A DNA stretch of 46,197 bases from Chryseobacterium gleum. GTDB lineage: Bacteria; Bacteroidota; Bacteroidia; Flavobacteriales_D; UBA2798. The notes under the pieces were generated by a model. The model was given only the letters and a program-made list of their open reading frames with translations. It was not told the DNA's origin and searched no databases. A program made the position numbers and the translations under genes. This document shows positions 15,843 to 25,145 of this stretch, piece after piece (positions within the stretch are counted from its first letter, which is position 1; every line of letters starts with the position of its first letter). Location of the stretch: contig CAMBFX010000006.1 in the NCBI GenBank assembly GCA_945865695.1, forward strand, positions 1 through 46,197, given 5' to 3'.

Positions 15843-18800
15843 ATGGATAAGTCTGTTTTTATGAGGTTCATCTTCCTATTTTCATTTTTGCTTTTTACAG
15901 GGCAATTTACCTGGTCGCAAAAAACGGCAATCATCTTAGATCAATATTCCGATTACCGGGATGCAATGGATCTTTATGATAAATCCAAATTTAGCGCCGC
16001 TCAGGATAAATTTAATTTGGTGATGGAGAAATTGGATTCTGATGATGAGATTTATATTAACGCGGAATTTTATGCGGCTTTATGTGCATTAAAATTACTT
16101 CATCCAGATGCAGAGTATCTTTTACAAAAGTTTATCATGAATCATCCCGAAAGTCCACAAGTACGAACGGTGTATATGCATTTAGGAAGGCATTATTTTG
16201 ATCGCAAACAATATAAAAAATCAATAGAGTATTTTGAATTAGTAGAATTATTTGATTTATCCGATGCTGATGTAGCGGAATATTATTTCAAGACAGGTTA
16301 TGCCTATTTTTCTTTGAATGATTATGATAAAGCGGCTACTAAATTTTTTGAAATTAAAGATAAAGAAAGTGAATATCAAATTCCGGCTTTGTATTATTAT
16401 TCTCATATTGCTTATCAAAATGGCAAATATGAAGCAGCACTTTCTGGATTCTTAATTCTAAAAGATAATGCCAATTTTAAAAGCGTTGCTCCATTTTATA
16501 TTTCACAGATTTATTTCCGACAAAATCGTTATGATGAAGTGGTAAAATTTGCTGTTCCATTAGTTGATTCGGTAAAGCAAGAAAAGGCAGTAGAAATGAA
16601 TAAATTGATTGGTGACTCCTATTATAATTTGGCAAAATATCCCGAAGCAATTCCTTACCTCAAAAAATATAATTCAACAGGTTTACCTAATCGCCAAGAT
16701 CATTACACTTTAGGATATGCTTATTATCGTTCTGCTGAATATAAAAGTGCAACCATTGAATTGAATCATGTGGTGAGTAATGATGATGTTTTAGCTCAAA
16801 CAGCCTATTATCATATGGGTGATGCCTATTTAAAAATAAACGAGAAAATTTTTGCAAGAAATGCATTTCAAGGCGCTTCAAAAATGTCATTTGATAAAAC
16901 AATTGAAGAAGACGCCACTTTTAGTTATGCTAAATTAGCCTATGAACTTTCTTATAATCCCTTTCACGAAGCTATTGTAGCTTTGCAAAATTATCTCGAA
17001 AAATATCCCAATAGTAAAAGAAAAGAAGAAGCCTATTCATTTTTGATTAATGTTTATCTCACTACTAAAAACTATCAATCAGCCATTGATGCCTTGGATA
17101 AAATAAAAGATAAAGATATTAGAATGCAATCTGCTTATCAATTCGTGGTTTATAATAGAGGAATTGAGAGTTATTTGAATGGACGATTTGTTGAATCAAT
17201 CACCTATTTGAAAAAGGTAAAAACTTATCCTTTAGATAAAGAATTAAATGTTTTAAGTAAATACTGGATTGCCGAATCAAATTATTCTCTTTTTGAATAT
17301 GAAAAAGCAATTGAAGCCTACAATGATTTTATTTCAGAACCAGGAGCAATTAACTCTGAATATTATAGCACGGCACAATATAATTTAGGATACTCTTGGT
17401 ATTCACGATCTTTTTCTAATGGAAAATATGATGTAGAATTTTTTAAAAATTCATTAGCTGCTTTTAGAAATTTTATTACTCAAGCCAATGCTACCGATTA
17501 TAAAAAATTAGCTGATGCTTGCCTAAGAGCGGGAGATATTTATTATGCACAAACTGATAATGAAAATGCAATAAAATATTATGAGCAATCATTACGCCAT
17601 TCACAAGATAATGCTGATTATGCTTATTTTCATCAAGGATTAGCCTATAAATTATCCGATAAGAAAACAGAAGCTATTGCCACATTTAAAAAATTAATTA
17701 ACGGATATTCAAGTTCCAAATATGTGGCTGAATCTAAATTTGAGATTGCAGATATTTTTCGTGTAAATGATAATCGTTCGGAGGCAATTGAATATTATAA
17801 CGAATTCGTTTATGCTTACCCCAATCATCCTAAAGTAAAAGACGCATTGATTTATTTGGGCCAATTACATTACCTCAATAAAGATTATACGAAGTCGGAA
17901 ACATTCTACAAAAAAGTTTTAAAGGAATACAAGGACAAAGAAAGTATTACCAGTGCATTGAATGGATTAAATCCAGTTTACATTGCTACGAATAGAATGG
18001 ATGAATATAAAGAATTAGTGGAATTGTATGGAATGGGTGATGAAATGAAAGATAAATTAGAAGATGATTATTATGATGCAGCAGTAAAATACGTAACCGA
18101 AGAAAAAGATTGCGAAAAGGCTATTGAAGGATTTAATAAATATTTACGTGATTTTTTCAATGGAAAACACGCATTAAAAGCACATCATTATCGTGGAGAA
18201 TGTTTGTATGAAGCTAAACAATATGATTTGTCTATTACCGATTTTGAATATGTAGTAACACAAACTTCTAATACCTATAGCTTGAATGCAGCTTGGAGAT
18301 TAGCGGTTACTTATTACTATCAAAAGAAGGATTATTCGATGGCATTGAAGTGCTATGATAAAATGGAAATTTATTCTACTAAACCTAAAGATTTGCATAA
18401 TGCCTATGTAGGTAAATTGTATTGTTATGGTAAATTAGGTGATCATGCAAATGGATTGAAATATGCAGATTTGATTTTACAGGATGCAACCTCTACTGAG
18501 GATGAAAAGTTGCGATCAAATTACGCAAAAGGAAATGCCTATATGAATGCATCAGATTATGTTAATGCAATTACGGCTTATCAAACGGTTTATAAAACTT
18601 CTACTAATCAATTAGCAGCTGAATCGAGATATCAGGTAGCCTACATTTATTATTTACAAAAGGATTATAAAAAATCAGAAAAAGAGATTTTTGATTTGGC
18701 GAAACAAAAACCGTCATATGATTATTGGGTGGCAAAAGGATATATTTTATTAGCGGATAATTATGTGGAAATAGAAGATAATTTTCAAGCAAAGGCTACT

Positions 18801-19037
18801 CTTCAAAGCATCATAGACAATTATTCTTATGAAGATGATATTATTCCAACAGCCAAAGAAAAGCTGCAAAAGATTTTAGACTCTGAAGAATTACAAAATC
18901 AGCAAAGAAAAGTTTTAGATGGAGGCGGATTTGAAATTGATATTGAAAATGGCGGAAAAGTAGAAGAAGTTAAAGAAGAAATTCCAAGTGGAGATCCTGA
19001 AAAGAAGCCAGAAGAAATTAAACCTGATAATAAATAA
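15843..19037 (+). CDS. Large tetratricopeptide-repeat protein, exported
   Basis: 1,064 residues from ATG at 15843; ATG at 15861 (MRFIFLFSFLLFTGQFTWSQ) would give a tidier signal peptide and is the alternative, while ATG at 15807 adds a non-signal extension. Almost the whole mature protein is made of TPR units, each with the A-x-Y-Y pattern (for example YPEAIPYLKKY, YEKAIEAYNDF, RSEAIEYYNEF, YKKSEKEIF). The last ~60 residues are acidic and disordered (EEVKEEIPSGDPEKKPEE). It is followed 4 nt later by an outer-membrane barrel gene and the two are surely one operon. Inferred role: periplasmic or outer-membrane scaffold for the barrel; a specific complex is not recognised. Confidence 0.88.
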   Translation: MDKSVFMRFIFLFSFLLFTGQFTWSQKTAIILDQYSDYRDAMDLYDKSKFSAAQDKFNLVMEKLDSDDEIYINAEFYAALCALKLLHPDAEYLLQKFIMNHPESPQVRTVYMHLGRHYFDRKQYKKSIEYFELVELFDLSDADVAEYYFKTGYAYFSLNDYDKAATKFFEIKDKESEYQIPALYYYSHIAYQNGKYEAALSGFLILKDNANFKSVAPFYISQIYFRQNRYDEVVKFAVPLVDSVKQEKAVEMNKLIGDSYYNLAKYPEAIPYLKKYNSTGLPNRQDHYTLGYAYYRSAEYKSATIELNHVVSNDDVLAQTAYYHMGDAYLKINEKIFARNAFQGASKMSFDKTIEEDATFSYAKLAYELSYNPFHEAIVALQNYLEKYPNSKRKEEAYSFLINVYLTTKNYQSAIDALDKIKDKDIRMQSAYQFVVYNRGIESYLNGRFVESITYLKKVKTYPLDKELNVLSKYWIAESNYSLFEYEKAIEAYNDFISEPGAINSEYYSTAQYNLGYSWYSRSFSNGKYDVEFFKNSLAAFRNFITQANATDYKKLADACLRAGDIYYAQTDNENAIKYYEQSLRHSQDNADYAYFHQGLAYKLSDKKTEAIATFKKLINGYSSSKYVAESKFEIADIFRVNDNRSEAIEYYNEFVYAYPNHPKVKDALIYLGQLHYLNKDYTKSETFYKKVLKEYKDKESITSALNGLNPVYIATNRMDEYKELVELYGMGDEMKDKLEDDYYDAAVKYVTEEKDCEKAIEGFNKYLRDFFNGKHALKAHHYRGECLYEAKQYDLSITDFEYVVTQTSNTYSLNAAWRLAVTYYYQKKDYSMALKCYDKMEIYSTKPKDLHNAYVGKLYCYGKLGDHANGLKYADLILQDATSTEDEKLRSNYAKGNAYMNASDYVNAITAYQTVYKTSTNQLAAESRYQVAYIYYLQKDYKKSEKEIFDLAKQKPSYDYWVAKGYILLADNYVEIEDNFQAKATLQSIIDNYSYEDDIIPTAKEKLQKILDSEELQNQQRKVLDGGGFEIDIENGGKVEEVKEEIPSGDPEKKPEEIKPDNK

Positions 19038-19041
19038 GTTT

Positions 19042-20739
19042 ATGAAATATTGTTTTTTAATTGTAATTTTTAGTACAAGTTTCGTGTCTTTAAATGCCCA
19101 AATGAACGAGCAGGTGGATATAAATACGCCTACAGGTAGACCTATTTCTAAAGCAACGAGAATTTCTTCATCACCTGTTGTTAAAGATACGTTAACGCCT
19201 AAACCTAATTTGACTTATCAAAATGAATCTGCATTTGTAAAAACGTCATATTCTCCAGCCATAATCAATGCTGCGAAATTGAAAATGGATATAACGAAGG
19301 AAAAGTTAGATAAATTTTATGTCAGAGGAGGAATTGGTTTTTACACTACTCCTCTTTTGGATTTTTATTTTAATGATGGATATAATAAAAACGGAACCTA
19401 CGGAGTAAAAGCTCATCATTTTTCCTCTCAAGGCGGAGTAAAAAATCAAGGTTATCCAGGTTTTTCGGATAATTCAATTGGTTTGTTTGGCAAGTTTTTC
19501 GAAAGAAAATTAGAATTTGGTGGTGCATTGGATTATGATCGAAACGTAGTTCATTATTATGGGTATAATGGAGATTCATTATATTTTGATAAAGAGGATA
19601 TCAAACAACGATTCAATAAAATAAATACAACACTTTACATGGGAACTTTCACTCCTGATTCAATGAAGTTAAATCACCGTGAAGAAATCAATTATCAATA
19701 TACGGATGATCATTTTGGCGCAATGGAAAATAGATTTCAAATTGGAACATCTTTGAGTAAAATTGTAAATGATGAATGGTATGGATTGAATTTTAATTTT
19801 GATTATAATAATTTTGTTCCAACTTTTAATTATCCTGGATGCACAGATTGTTTAGAACAAGGTGAATTAGGTGCAACTCAAAATAATGTTTTATTAACAT
19901 TAAATCCTCACGTAAAAAGTTTGGGTAAAAATTGGAATTTGAAGGTGGGATTGATTTTAACCGGAGATTTTAAGGATGATGGGGCCAAATTTCACTTTTA
20001 TCCAGATGCTGAATTCAGATATAGTTTATTCAATGATATGTTCATACCCTATGTGGGTGTAACAGGTGGAATGAAACGAAATAATTATCGTTCATTGACT
20101 ACCGAAAATCCATTTATGATGAGTAATATAGATTTATTAAATACCAATAATAAAATAAATATTTTCGGAGGCATTAGAGGAACAATTAGTAGCACCACTT
20201 CTTTTAATGCACAAGTTTCTTATTTGAAAACAGAAAATTTGCCCTTGTTTTATAATGACGCCTTATTTTCTATTGGGAATAAATTCAGAGTGGATTATGA
20301 TTCTGTAGATATCATTAACATTAGTGGGCAGATGCATTATCGTCAAAAGGAAAGATTAAAAATATTTTTGCGAGGTGATTATTTTATTTATTACATAACA
20401 AATGCACTTGCTGCATGGAATCTTCCTAATTTCAAATTTACATTAGGGATGAATTATGATATGATGGATAAAATTATTGTTCGTGCTGATTTTTATTTAG
20501 TGGGTTCTCGTGATGTTTTAACCTATGAAAATGTAGAAGGATTTACTCCTGTTAATGGAGTTTCCGCTATGAATTTAAAACCCTATGTAGATTTAAACTT
20601 GGGAGTAGAGTATAGGTATTCTTCTAAAATTTCTGCCTTCCTGAATGTCTATAATTTCGCAGCGCAGAAATATCAGCGTTACATGAATTATCCGGTGCAA
20701 AACATCAATGCAATTTTAGGATTTACAATGAGCTTTTAG
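19042..20739 (+). CDS. Outer-membrane beta-barrel protein (TonB-dependent-receptor-like barrel without plug)
   Basis: 565 residues from ATG at 19042, which begins a clean signal peptide (MKYCFLIVIFSTSFVSLNAQ). The first ~70 mature residues are Thr/Pro/Lys-rich and may be periplasmic. From FYVRGGIGFYTTPLLDFYF onward the protein has many amphipathic strands with aromatic girdles, ending in INAILGFTMSF, a C-terminal strand closing in Phe as outer-membrane barrels do. No plug domain or TonB box is recognised. The gene sits 4 nt after the TPR gene and ends with a terminator-like hairpin, so the two form a compact unit. Function unknown. Confidence 0.85.
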   Translation: MKYCFLIVIFSTSFVSLNAQMNEQVDINTPTGRPISKATRISSSPVVKDTLTPKPNLTYQNESAFVKTSYSPAIINAAKLKMDITKEKLDKFYVRGGIGFYTTPLLDFYFNDGYNKNGTYGVKAHHFSSQGGVKNQGYPGFSDNSIGLFGKFFERKLEFGGALDYDRNVVHYYGYNGDSLYFDKEDIKQRFNKINTTLYMGTFTPDSMKLNHREEINYQYTDDHFGAMENRFQIGTSLSKIVNDEWYGLNFNFDYNNFVPTFNYPGCTDCLEQGELGATQNNVLLTLNPHVKSLGKNWNLKVGLILTGDFKDDGAKFHFYPDAEFRYSLFNDMFIPYVGVTGGMKRNNYRSLTTENPFMMSNIDLLNTNNKINIFGGIRGTISSTTSFNAQVSYLKTENLPLFYNDALFSIGNKFRVDYDSVDIINISGQMHYRQKERLKIFLRGDYFIYYITNALAAWNLPNFKFTLGMNYDMMDKIIVRADFYLVGSRDVLTYENVEGFTPVNGVSAMNLKPYVDLNLGVEYRYSSKISAFLNVYNFAAQKYQRYMNYPVQNINAILGFTMSF

Positions 20740-20789
20740 TCAGACTTAATTTTTATTAAAACTTATCGAAATAAAAATGATTAGTCTGA
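20740..20789 (+). terminator. Long hairpin terminator of the TPR-barrel operon
   Basis: Directly after the stop codon, TCAGACT pairs with AGTCTGA (20783-20789), and an inner arm TTTTTATT pairs with AATAAAAA; a T-rich tract (TTTATTGTTTAT) follows. It covers the whole 3' end of the barrel gene's transcript. Confidence 0.65.
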
Positions 20790-20817
20790 TTTATTGTTTA
20801 TGAATTTTTGTATTTTT

Positions 20818-20859
20818 CAATACTCAATACTCAATACTCAATACTCAATACTCAATACT
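20818..20859. repeat. Six perfect tandem copies of the heptamer CAATACT
   Basis: Units at 20818, 20825, 20832, 20839, 20846 and 20853, no mismatches. The array ends two bases before the stop codon of the minus-strand PhyH gene. A 7-bp perfect array can slip and is likely to vary in copy number between strains; it lies outside coding sequence. Confidence 0.95.
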
Positions 20860-20860
20860 T

Positions 20861-21826
20861 TCATCCTATTTTCCTTATCAACGCTGGCCTCTGCGTAATT
20901 TCATGATAACAAATTACATCTTCACAGAAATAATGCAACACCATGCTTTTTCTCGTTCTTGCTTTGTCTAAAATTGCTTTGCCTCCATGTAATAAGTTTC
21001 CATGCCAAATTAAAACATCTCCTTTTTTTGCATGAAATTCGATTTTTTCAAAAGATTGTTTCGCAATAATTTCATCCAACTGATCTTCATATTTTTTATA
21101 GGCCGAATTATTCAATAACCATTTCGAATGTTCTGGGTCAAATTCAGGATAGAGTAGATAAGGTAATTTATGACTCCCTGGAAAATATTCCAATGGCCCA
21201 TTGGTAGAATCTACATCCTCTAATGCAATCCAAGCTGCAATCAAATAACCTTTTGGATAGGTAGCCATGTGAACAAAATCAGAATGAGCAGCCTGCTCAC
21301 TGCCTTGAATAAAATTAATGCTTTGAAATAATTTTACATTTCGCCCCATTAATAAATCTAAAATTTCAGTAAGACGTTTCGAATTTACAGTATGTAAAAG
21401 TTTTTTTGATTTCAGAACAGCAAACATCAGTTTATGATATTTGTTCATAGTTCCTTTGCCTTTTTTTAAAATTTTCTCTACTTCTTCTTCAATAATGTTT
21501 GTTTCACTTTCATTGTAAAATTTTGGCAAAACAGCAAAACCATTTTTCGACCAATTTAATAATGGTTCTTTGCAAATTTCAGGAAGAGAATTAAAAAAAG
21601 AATTATGAGGTAATAGTTGGCGCGAATCTTCTTTATCCAACCAAGGAATTCTAGTTTGATCTAATTGATAAAAATCTTTGGTACTTACCGGTTCGAAATA
21701 TCTTTTTTTTAAACCGAGTTTTTTATACTGCTCATCTAAATGACGCAATTCCTCCGGAGAAAATGCATTATACAATTGATGCAATGGGCGAAAACGTTTG
21801 GCTTTATCTAAGATAGAATGAATCAT
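20861..21826 (-). CDS. Phytanoyl-CoA dioxygenase (PhyH) family Fe(II)/2-oxoglutarate oxygenase
   Basis: 321 residues from ATG at 21826 (an upstream in-frame TTG is less likely). The metal-binding facial triad is visible: His181 and Asp183 in AAHSDFVHM and His280 in NLLHGG, and Arg290 or Arg292 shortly after is placed to bind 2-oxoglutarate. The segment WIALEDVDSTNGPLEYFPGSH is typical of PhyH proteins. The family hydroxylates small molecules or fatty acyl groups; the substrate here is not known. The gene is preceded by its own upstream gap (with the mdh terminator) and followed by the CAATACT array. Confidence 0.88.
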   Translation of the reverse strand: MIHSILDKAKRFRPLHQLYNAFSPEELRHLDEQYKKLGLKKRYFEPVSTKDFYQLDQTRIPWLDKEDSRQLLPHNSFFNSLPEICKEPLLNWSKNGFAVLPKFYNESETNIIEEEVEKILKKGKGTMNKYHKLMFAVLKSKKLLHTVNSKRLTEILDLLMGRNVKLFQSINFIQGSEQAAHSDFVHMATYPKGYLIAAWIALEDVDSTNGPLEYFPGSHKLPYLLYPEFDPEHSKWLLNNSAYKKYEDQLDEIIAKQSFEKIEFHAKKGDVLIWHGNLLHGGKAILDKARTRKSMVLHYFCEDVICYHEITQRPALIRKIG

Positions 21827-21899
21827 ATTCAATGGCTAAATTAAGAAAATCATCTTGGAAAAATATTGATATTCGTCATTTCAAATTATAAAAACACAA

Positions 21900-21926
21900 A
21901 ACCCCAAAACTTATAGTTTCAGGGTT
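21900..21926 (-). terminator. Intrinsic terminator of mdh
   Basis: AACCC (21900-21904) pairs with GGGTT (21922-21926) and AAACT (21907-21911) with AGTTT (21915-21919), with a 2x2 internal loop and a TAT loop. On the minus strand a T-rich tail (TTTTGTGTTTTTAT) follows, 22 nt past the mdh stop. Confidence 0.75.
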
Positions 21927-21947
21927 AGTGTAAATATTTTACTTGCT

Positions 21948-22886
21948 TTAAGCAACTACATTCATTGCATCAAGAACATTCATTACATCTTTCACTGATT
22001 TAGCAGAAGCATCTAATAAAGCTTTTTCATCAGCATTCAATTGTAATTCGATGATTTTCTCAATACCATTTTTACCAAGAACCACAGGAACACCTAAGTA
22101 AATATCTTTATGGCCGTATTCTCCTTTTAACCATGCGCACACAGGGAAAATACGTTTTTGATCTTTAACAATAGCGGCTACCATTTGAGCAGCTGCAGCT
22201 CCTGGAGCATACCATGCTGAAGTTCCCAATAATTGAACGATTTCTCCTCCACCTACTTTGGCACGTTGGATGATTGCATCCAATTTGTCTTTCGAAATCA
22301 ATTCTGTCACCGGAATTCCTGCAACGGTTGTATATCTTGGTAGGGGAACCATTGTATCACCATGTCCACCCATTAACACTGCTTGAATATCTTTAGGAGA
22401 AATATTTAATTCTGTAGCTAAAAATGCTTTGTAACGAGCCGTATCTAAAATTCCAGCCATTCCCATTACTCTATTTGAATCAATTTTCGCTGTTAAATAA
22501 GAACAATAAGTCATTACATCTAACGGATTCGAAACAACAATCACAATTGTATTAGGTGAATGCTTAATAATATTTTCTGTAACTGATTTTACAATATTCG
22601 CATTAGTAGAAATTAAGTCATCACGACTCATACCTGGTTTTCTTGGAAGGCCAGATGTAATCACAACCACATCCGAATTAGCCGTTTTTGTATAATCATT
22701 GGTTGATCCAGTAATACGAGTATCGAATAAGTGAATAGGAGAAGTTTGCCAAGCGTCAAGTGATTTACCTTCTGCGAATCCTTCTTTGATGTCTAATAAT
22801 ACGATTTCGTTTACTACATCCATTTGTGCTAATACATCGGCACAAGTTGCACCAACGTTTCCTGCTCCAACTACAGTTACTTTCAT
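21948..22886 (-). CDS. mdh: Malate dehydrogenase, LDH-like (NAD-dependent)
   Basis: 312 residues, the usual length. It interconverts malate and oxaloacetate with NAD in the citric acid cycle. The dinucleotide site GAGNVG is at residues 7-12, and Asp32 at the end of the second strand favours NAD over NADP. The substrate-binding residues Arg82 and Arg88 (PRKPGMSR) are those that mark malate rather than lactate specificity, with Arg151 and the catalytic His175 in GGHGDTMVPL. It is divergent from the ECF sigma gene at 23107; the shared upstream gap of 220 bp holds that gene's promoter. No clear TAnnTTTG element was seen on the mdh side. Confidence 0.97.
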   Translation of the reverse strand: MKVTVVGAGNVGATCADVLAQMDVVNEIVLLDIKEGFAEGKSLDAWQTSPIHLFDTRITGSTNDYTKTANSDVVVITSGLPRKPGMSRDDLISTNANIVKSVTENIIKHSPNTIVIVVSNPLDVMTYCSYLTAKIDSNRVMGMAGILDTARYKAFLATELNISPKDIQAVLMGGHGDTMVPLPRYTTVAGIPVTELISKDKLDAIIQRAKVGGGEIVQLLGTSAWYAPGAAAAQMVAAIVKDQKRIFPVCAWLKGEYGHKDIYLGVPVVLGKNGIEKIIELQLNADEKALLDASAKSVKDVMNVLDAMNVVA

Positions 22887-23062
22887 GATTTTTTTGATTT
22901 TATTTTAGCTCTAAAGGTAGAAAAATGAAATGGCTCCTTATTATTCAAATTCCTTTTTTATTTTTGAATATGTTTATTAACTTTATGAAATAAATTGTTG
23001 ATTTTGTATTTATATAAAAATCAATTACTTATAACTAAATATATTTTTTTTAAACCTAAGAT

Positions 23063-23088
23063 GGCAACCCTGTTAAAAGGTCTGCGTC
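23063..23088 (+). promoter_or_regulatory. ECF-like promoter in front of the sigma operon
   Basis: GGCAACC (23063-23069) and CGTC (23085-23088) are separated by 15 nt and end 18 nt before the ATG at 23107. An AAC-containing -35 and CGTC-type -10 are the usual pattern of ECF promoters. The same pair occurs at 35989-36013 before the second giant operon (14-nt spacer). Autoregulation by the sigma factor is inferred. Confidence 0.6.
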
Positions 23089-23106
23089 TTTGAACTGAAA
23101 TGAAGG

Positions 23107-23700
23107 ATGAAACTGTCGGAAAATGAATTAAATCAACTTGTAAAAGGCTGTATTGCAGGAAACCGAAAGGACCAGCAGCAACTTTTCAAGTGCTTTTTCG
23201 GCAAGATGATTGTAGTTTGTATGCGTTATACTAAAGATCGTGATACAGCTCAAGACATCTTGCAAGAGGGGTTCATCAAAGCATTTGAAAAAATGGTTGA
23301 CTTCACTTTCACTGGTTCTTTCGAAGGTTGGTTAAGACGAATTATGGTAAACACTGCCATTGATCATTTCAGAAAGTCGAAACATATTGTTGAATTATTT
23401 GATAATAAACAATACGATTCAGAAGACGAAGATGGTGACCATAGCGATTTTGAAGACAAAAAATCAGACACGGATGAAACGTGGGGGAATTTAAGTCCAG
23501 AAAAAGTGCTAGCAGCCATGCAGGGACTTTCACCTGCCTATCGCACCGTTTTTAACTTATATGTAATGGAGAATTATTCTCATAAAGACATTGCAGAAAT
23601 GTTAAATATAAATATCGGAACGAGTAAAAGTAATTTGTCCAAGGCAAGAGCGAACTTGAAAAAGATTTTAGAGAAAAATATGTTTATAAACGCTAAATAG
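23107..23700 (+). CDS. ECF-type RNA polymerase sigma factor heading the giant-adhesin operon
   Basis: 197 residues. Region 2 (about 24-91: FFGKMIVVCMRYTKDRDTAQDILQEGF ... FEGWLRRIMVNTAIDHFR) and region 4 (about 131-190: LSPAYRTVFNLYVMENYSHKDIAEMLNI ... SNLSKARANLKKIL) are complete; regions 1 and 3 are absent. A strongly acidic linker (102-124) separates the two, longer than usual. The stop is 4 nt before the start of the membrane protein with an anti-sigma-like layout, which is followed closely by a small secreted protein and a giant T9SS substrate, so it probably controls this operon and, by shared promoter motif, the second giant operon. The ATG at 23107 is the only one consistent with the frame. 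Confidence 0.93.
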   Translation: MKLSENELNQLVKGCIAGNRKDQQQLFKCFFGKMIVVCMRYTKDRDTAQDILQEGFIKAFEKMVDFTFTGSFEGWLRRIMVNTAIDHFRKSKHIVELFDNKQYDSEDEDGDHSDFEDKKSDTDETWGNLSPEKVLAAMQGLSPAYRTVFNLYVMENYSHKDIAEMLNINIGTSKSNLSKARANLKKILEKNMFINAK

Positions 23701-23704
23701 ATTA

Positions 23705-25123
23705 ATGAGTAAATTGAATAATATAGATGATGCAATCAGAAACTCCTTCGAAAATTTCGAGGTTCCTTTCGATGCTTCTTTATGGAACAATATTGATAGT
23801 AAATTGGATAACGTGCATTCTAATGATTTGACCTCATTCGACAAAAAAATTCAAGAAACAGTTTCTGGTCATGAAGCCATTTATAATCCTGCTGCATGGA
23901 CTGCAGTAGAATCTCAATTAGCTTCTTCTTATTCATATACCAAATGGTTTTTAGCCGCTGGTTTTATTTGTTTAATTTCATTAGGGATTTATTTCTTATC
24001 AAATAATGAAAATGAAAAATCAATAATCACAGAAAACTCAACTAAAGTTAAAATGGTTGAAAATAAAACTGCTGGGGATTTAGAAAAGAAAACCTCAATT
24101 GATAATGAAAAATTAAATAATAATTCTAATTCTTCTATTGATACGGATAATAATTCAAATGAATTTTTAGAAAATCCAATAACTAATAATAAAGAGATTG
24201 AAAATTCAGAAACTAAAAAAGTAAAGACAGAAAATTCAAGTAATTCAAATTCAAACAATAATTCGATTAATCAAAATAATCCAATTATTACAAATCATAT
24301 TCCCGACTTAAAAATTTCAGAAAAAAAATGGTCAATATCTTATCCAATTATTTCTGGAAAAACAGAGATGTGCGAAGGTTCAGAAGTTAAATTAGTATCC
24401 TCTTCAGTATCTGAAAAAGTAAGTATTCAATGGATGTTGAATGGTGTGTTAGTTAGCAATAATGAAGAGATTACACTTAAGAATTTAACTTTGGGAACTC
24501 ATGAAATTGAATTAATTCATACCTCTAAAACAGAATACAAAAACCAATGTTTAGATCCAGAATTAAAGAAGTCTGTAGAAATTATTGTAAAGGAAAATTC
24601 TTCAGTGGATTTTAAATTCGAACAAGTAGGTGACGCATTTTATCCAGAAACGAAATTCCAAGTTTTATCTCCCGAAAAGAATATCAAATATACTTGGTCA
24701 ATAGATAATTTTACTTTCCAAGGAAACGAAACTACTCACCTATTTAACAATAAAGGAAACTACCCAGTTCAATTATTGGCAGAAAATGAAAATGGTTGTA
24801 GTTCAACAGAAATTAAAAATGTAGAAATTAGTACAGATTACAATTTACTTGCACCTAATTCATTTAGCCCTAACTTTGATGGAATAAATGATGCTTTTAT
24901 TCCTGAAGCATTAAAGTATTTGAATCTTCCTTTCAAGATGATTATTTACAGTCGTCAAAACAATATAGTTTTCCAAACAAATAGGGTTGATTTACATTGG
25001 GATGGACGAAATATGAACAATGGTGAAACATGTGGTCAAGGAGCTTATCTTTGGATAGTAGAACTCACGAATAAACAGGGCGAGATGGAGAAATACAGTG
25101 GAACAATTACATTATTGAAATAA
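23705..25123 (+). CDS. Single-span membrane protein, candidate anti-sigma factor, with T9SS type B C-terminal domain
   Basis: 472 residues with no cleavable signal peptide. The first 80 are cytoplasmic-like and contain two related segments: FENFEVPFDASLWNNIDSKL (15-34) and a weaker copy around EAIYNPAAWTAVESQL (57-72); this E-x-P-x-LW-x-x-I motif occurs at the start of many sigma-linked Bacteroidota membrane proteins. One transmembrane helix (81-98) follows, then an Asn/Ser/Glu-rich disordered linker (~105-200), an Ig/PKD-like region (~215-375) and a type B/gliding-motility C-terminal domain (378-472: APNSFSPNFDGINDAF ... SGTITLLK). Gene order (4 nt after a sigma factor) suggests an anti-sigma role. 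A sorting domain on a protein that is anchored in the inner membrane is unusual. Confidence 0.85.
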   Translation: MSKLNNIDDAIRNSFENFEVPFDASLWNNIDSKLDNVHSNDLTSFDKKIQETVSGHEAIYNPAAWTAVESQLASSYSYTKWFLAAGFICLISLGIYFLSNNENEKSIITENSTKVKMVENKTAGDLEKKTSIDNEKLNNNSNSSIDTDNNSNEFLENPITNNKEIENSETKKVKTENSSNSNSNNNSINQNNPIITNHIPDLKISEKKWSISYPIISGKTEMCEGSEVKLVSSSVSEKVSIQWMLNGVLVSNNEEITLKNLTLGTHEIELIHTSKTEYKNQCLDPELKKSVEIIVKENSSVDFKFEQVGDAFYPETKFQVLSPEKNIKYTWSIDNFTFQGNETTHLFNNKGNYPVQLLAENENGCSSTEIKNVEISTDYNLLAPNSFSPNFDGINDAFIPEALKYLNLPFKMIIYSRQNNIVFQTNRVDLHWDGRNMNNGETCGQGAYLWIVELTNKQGEMEKYSGTITLLK

Positions 25124-25145
25124 AATAACGAAATACGATACACGA

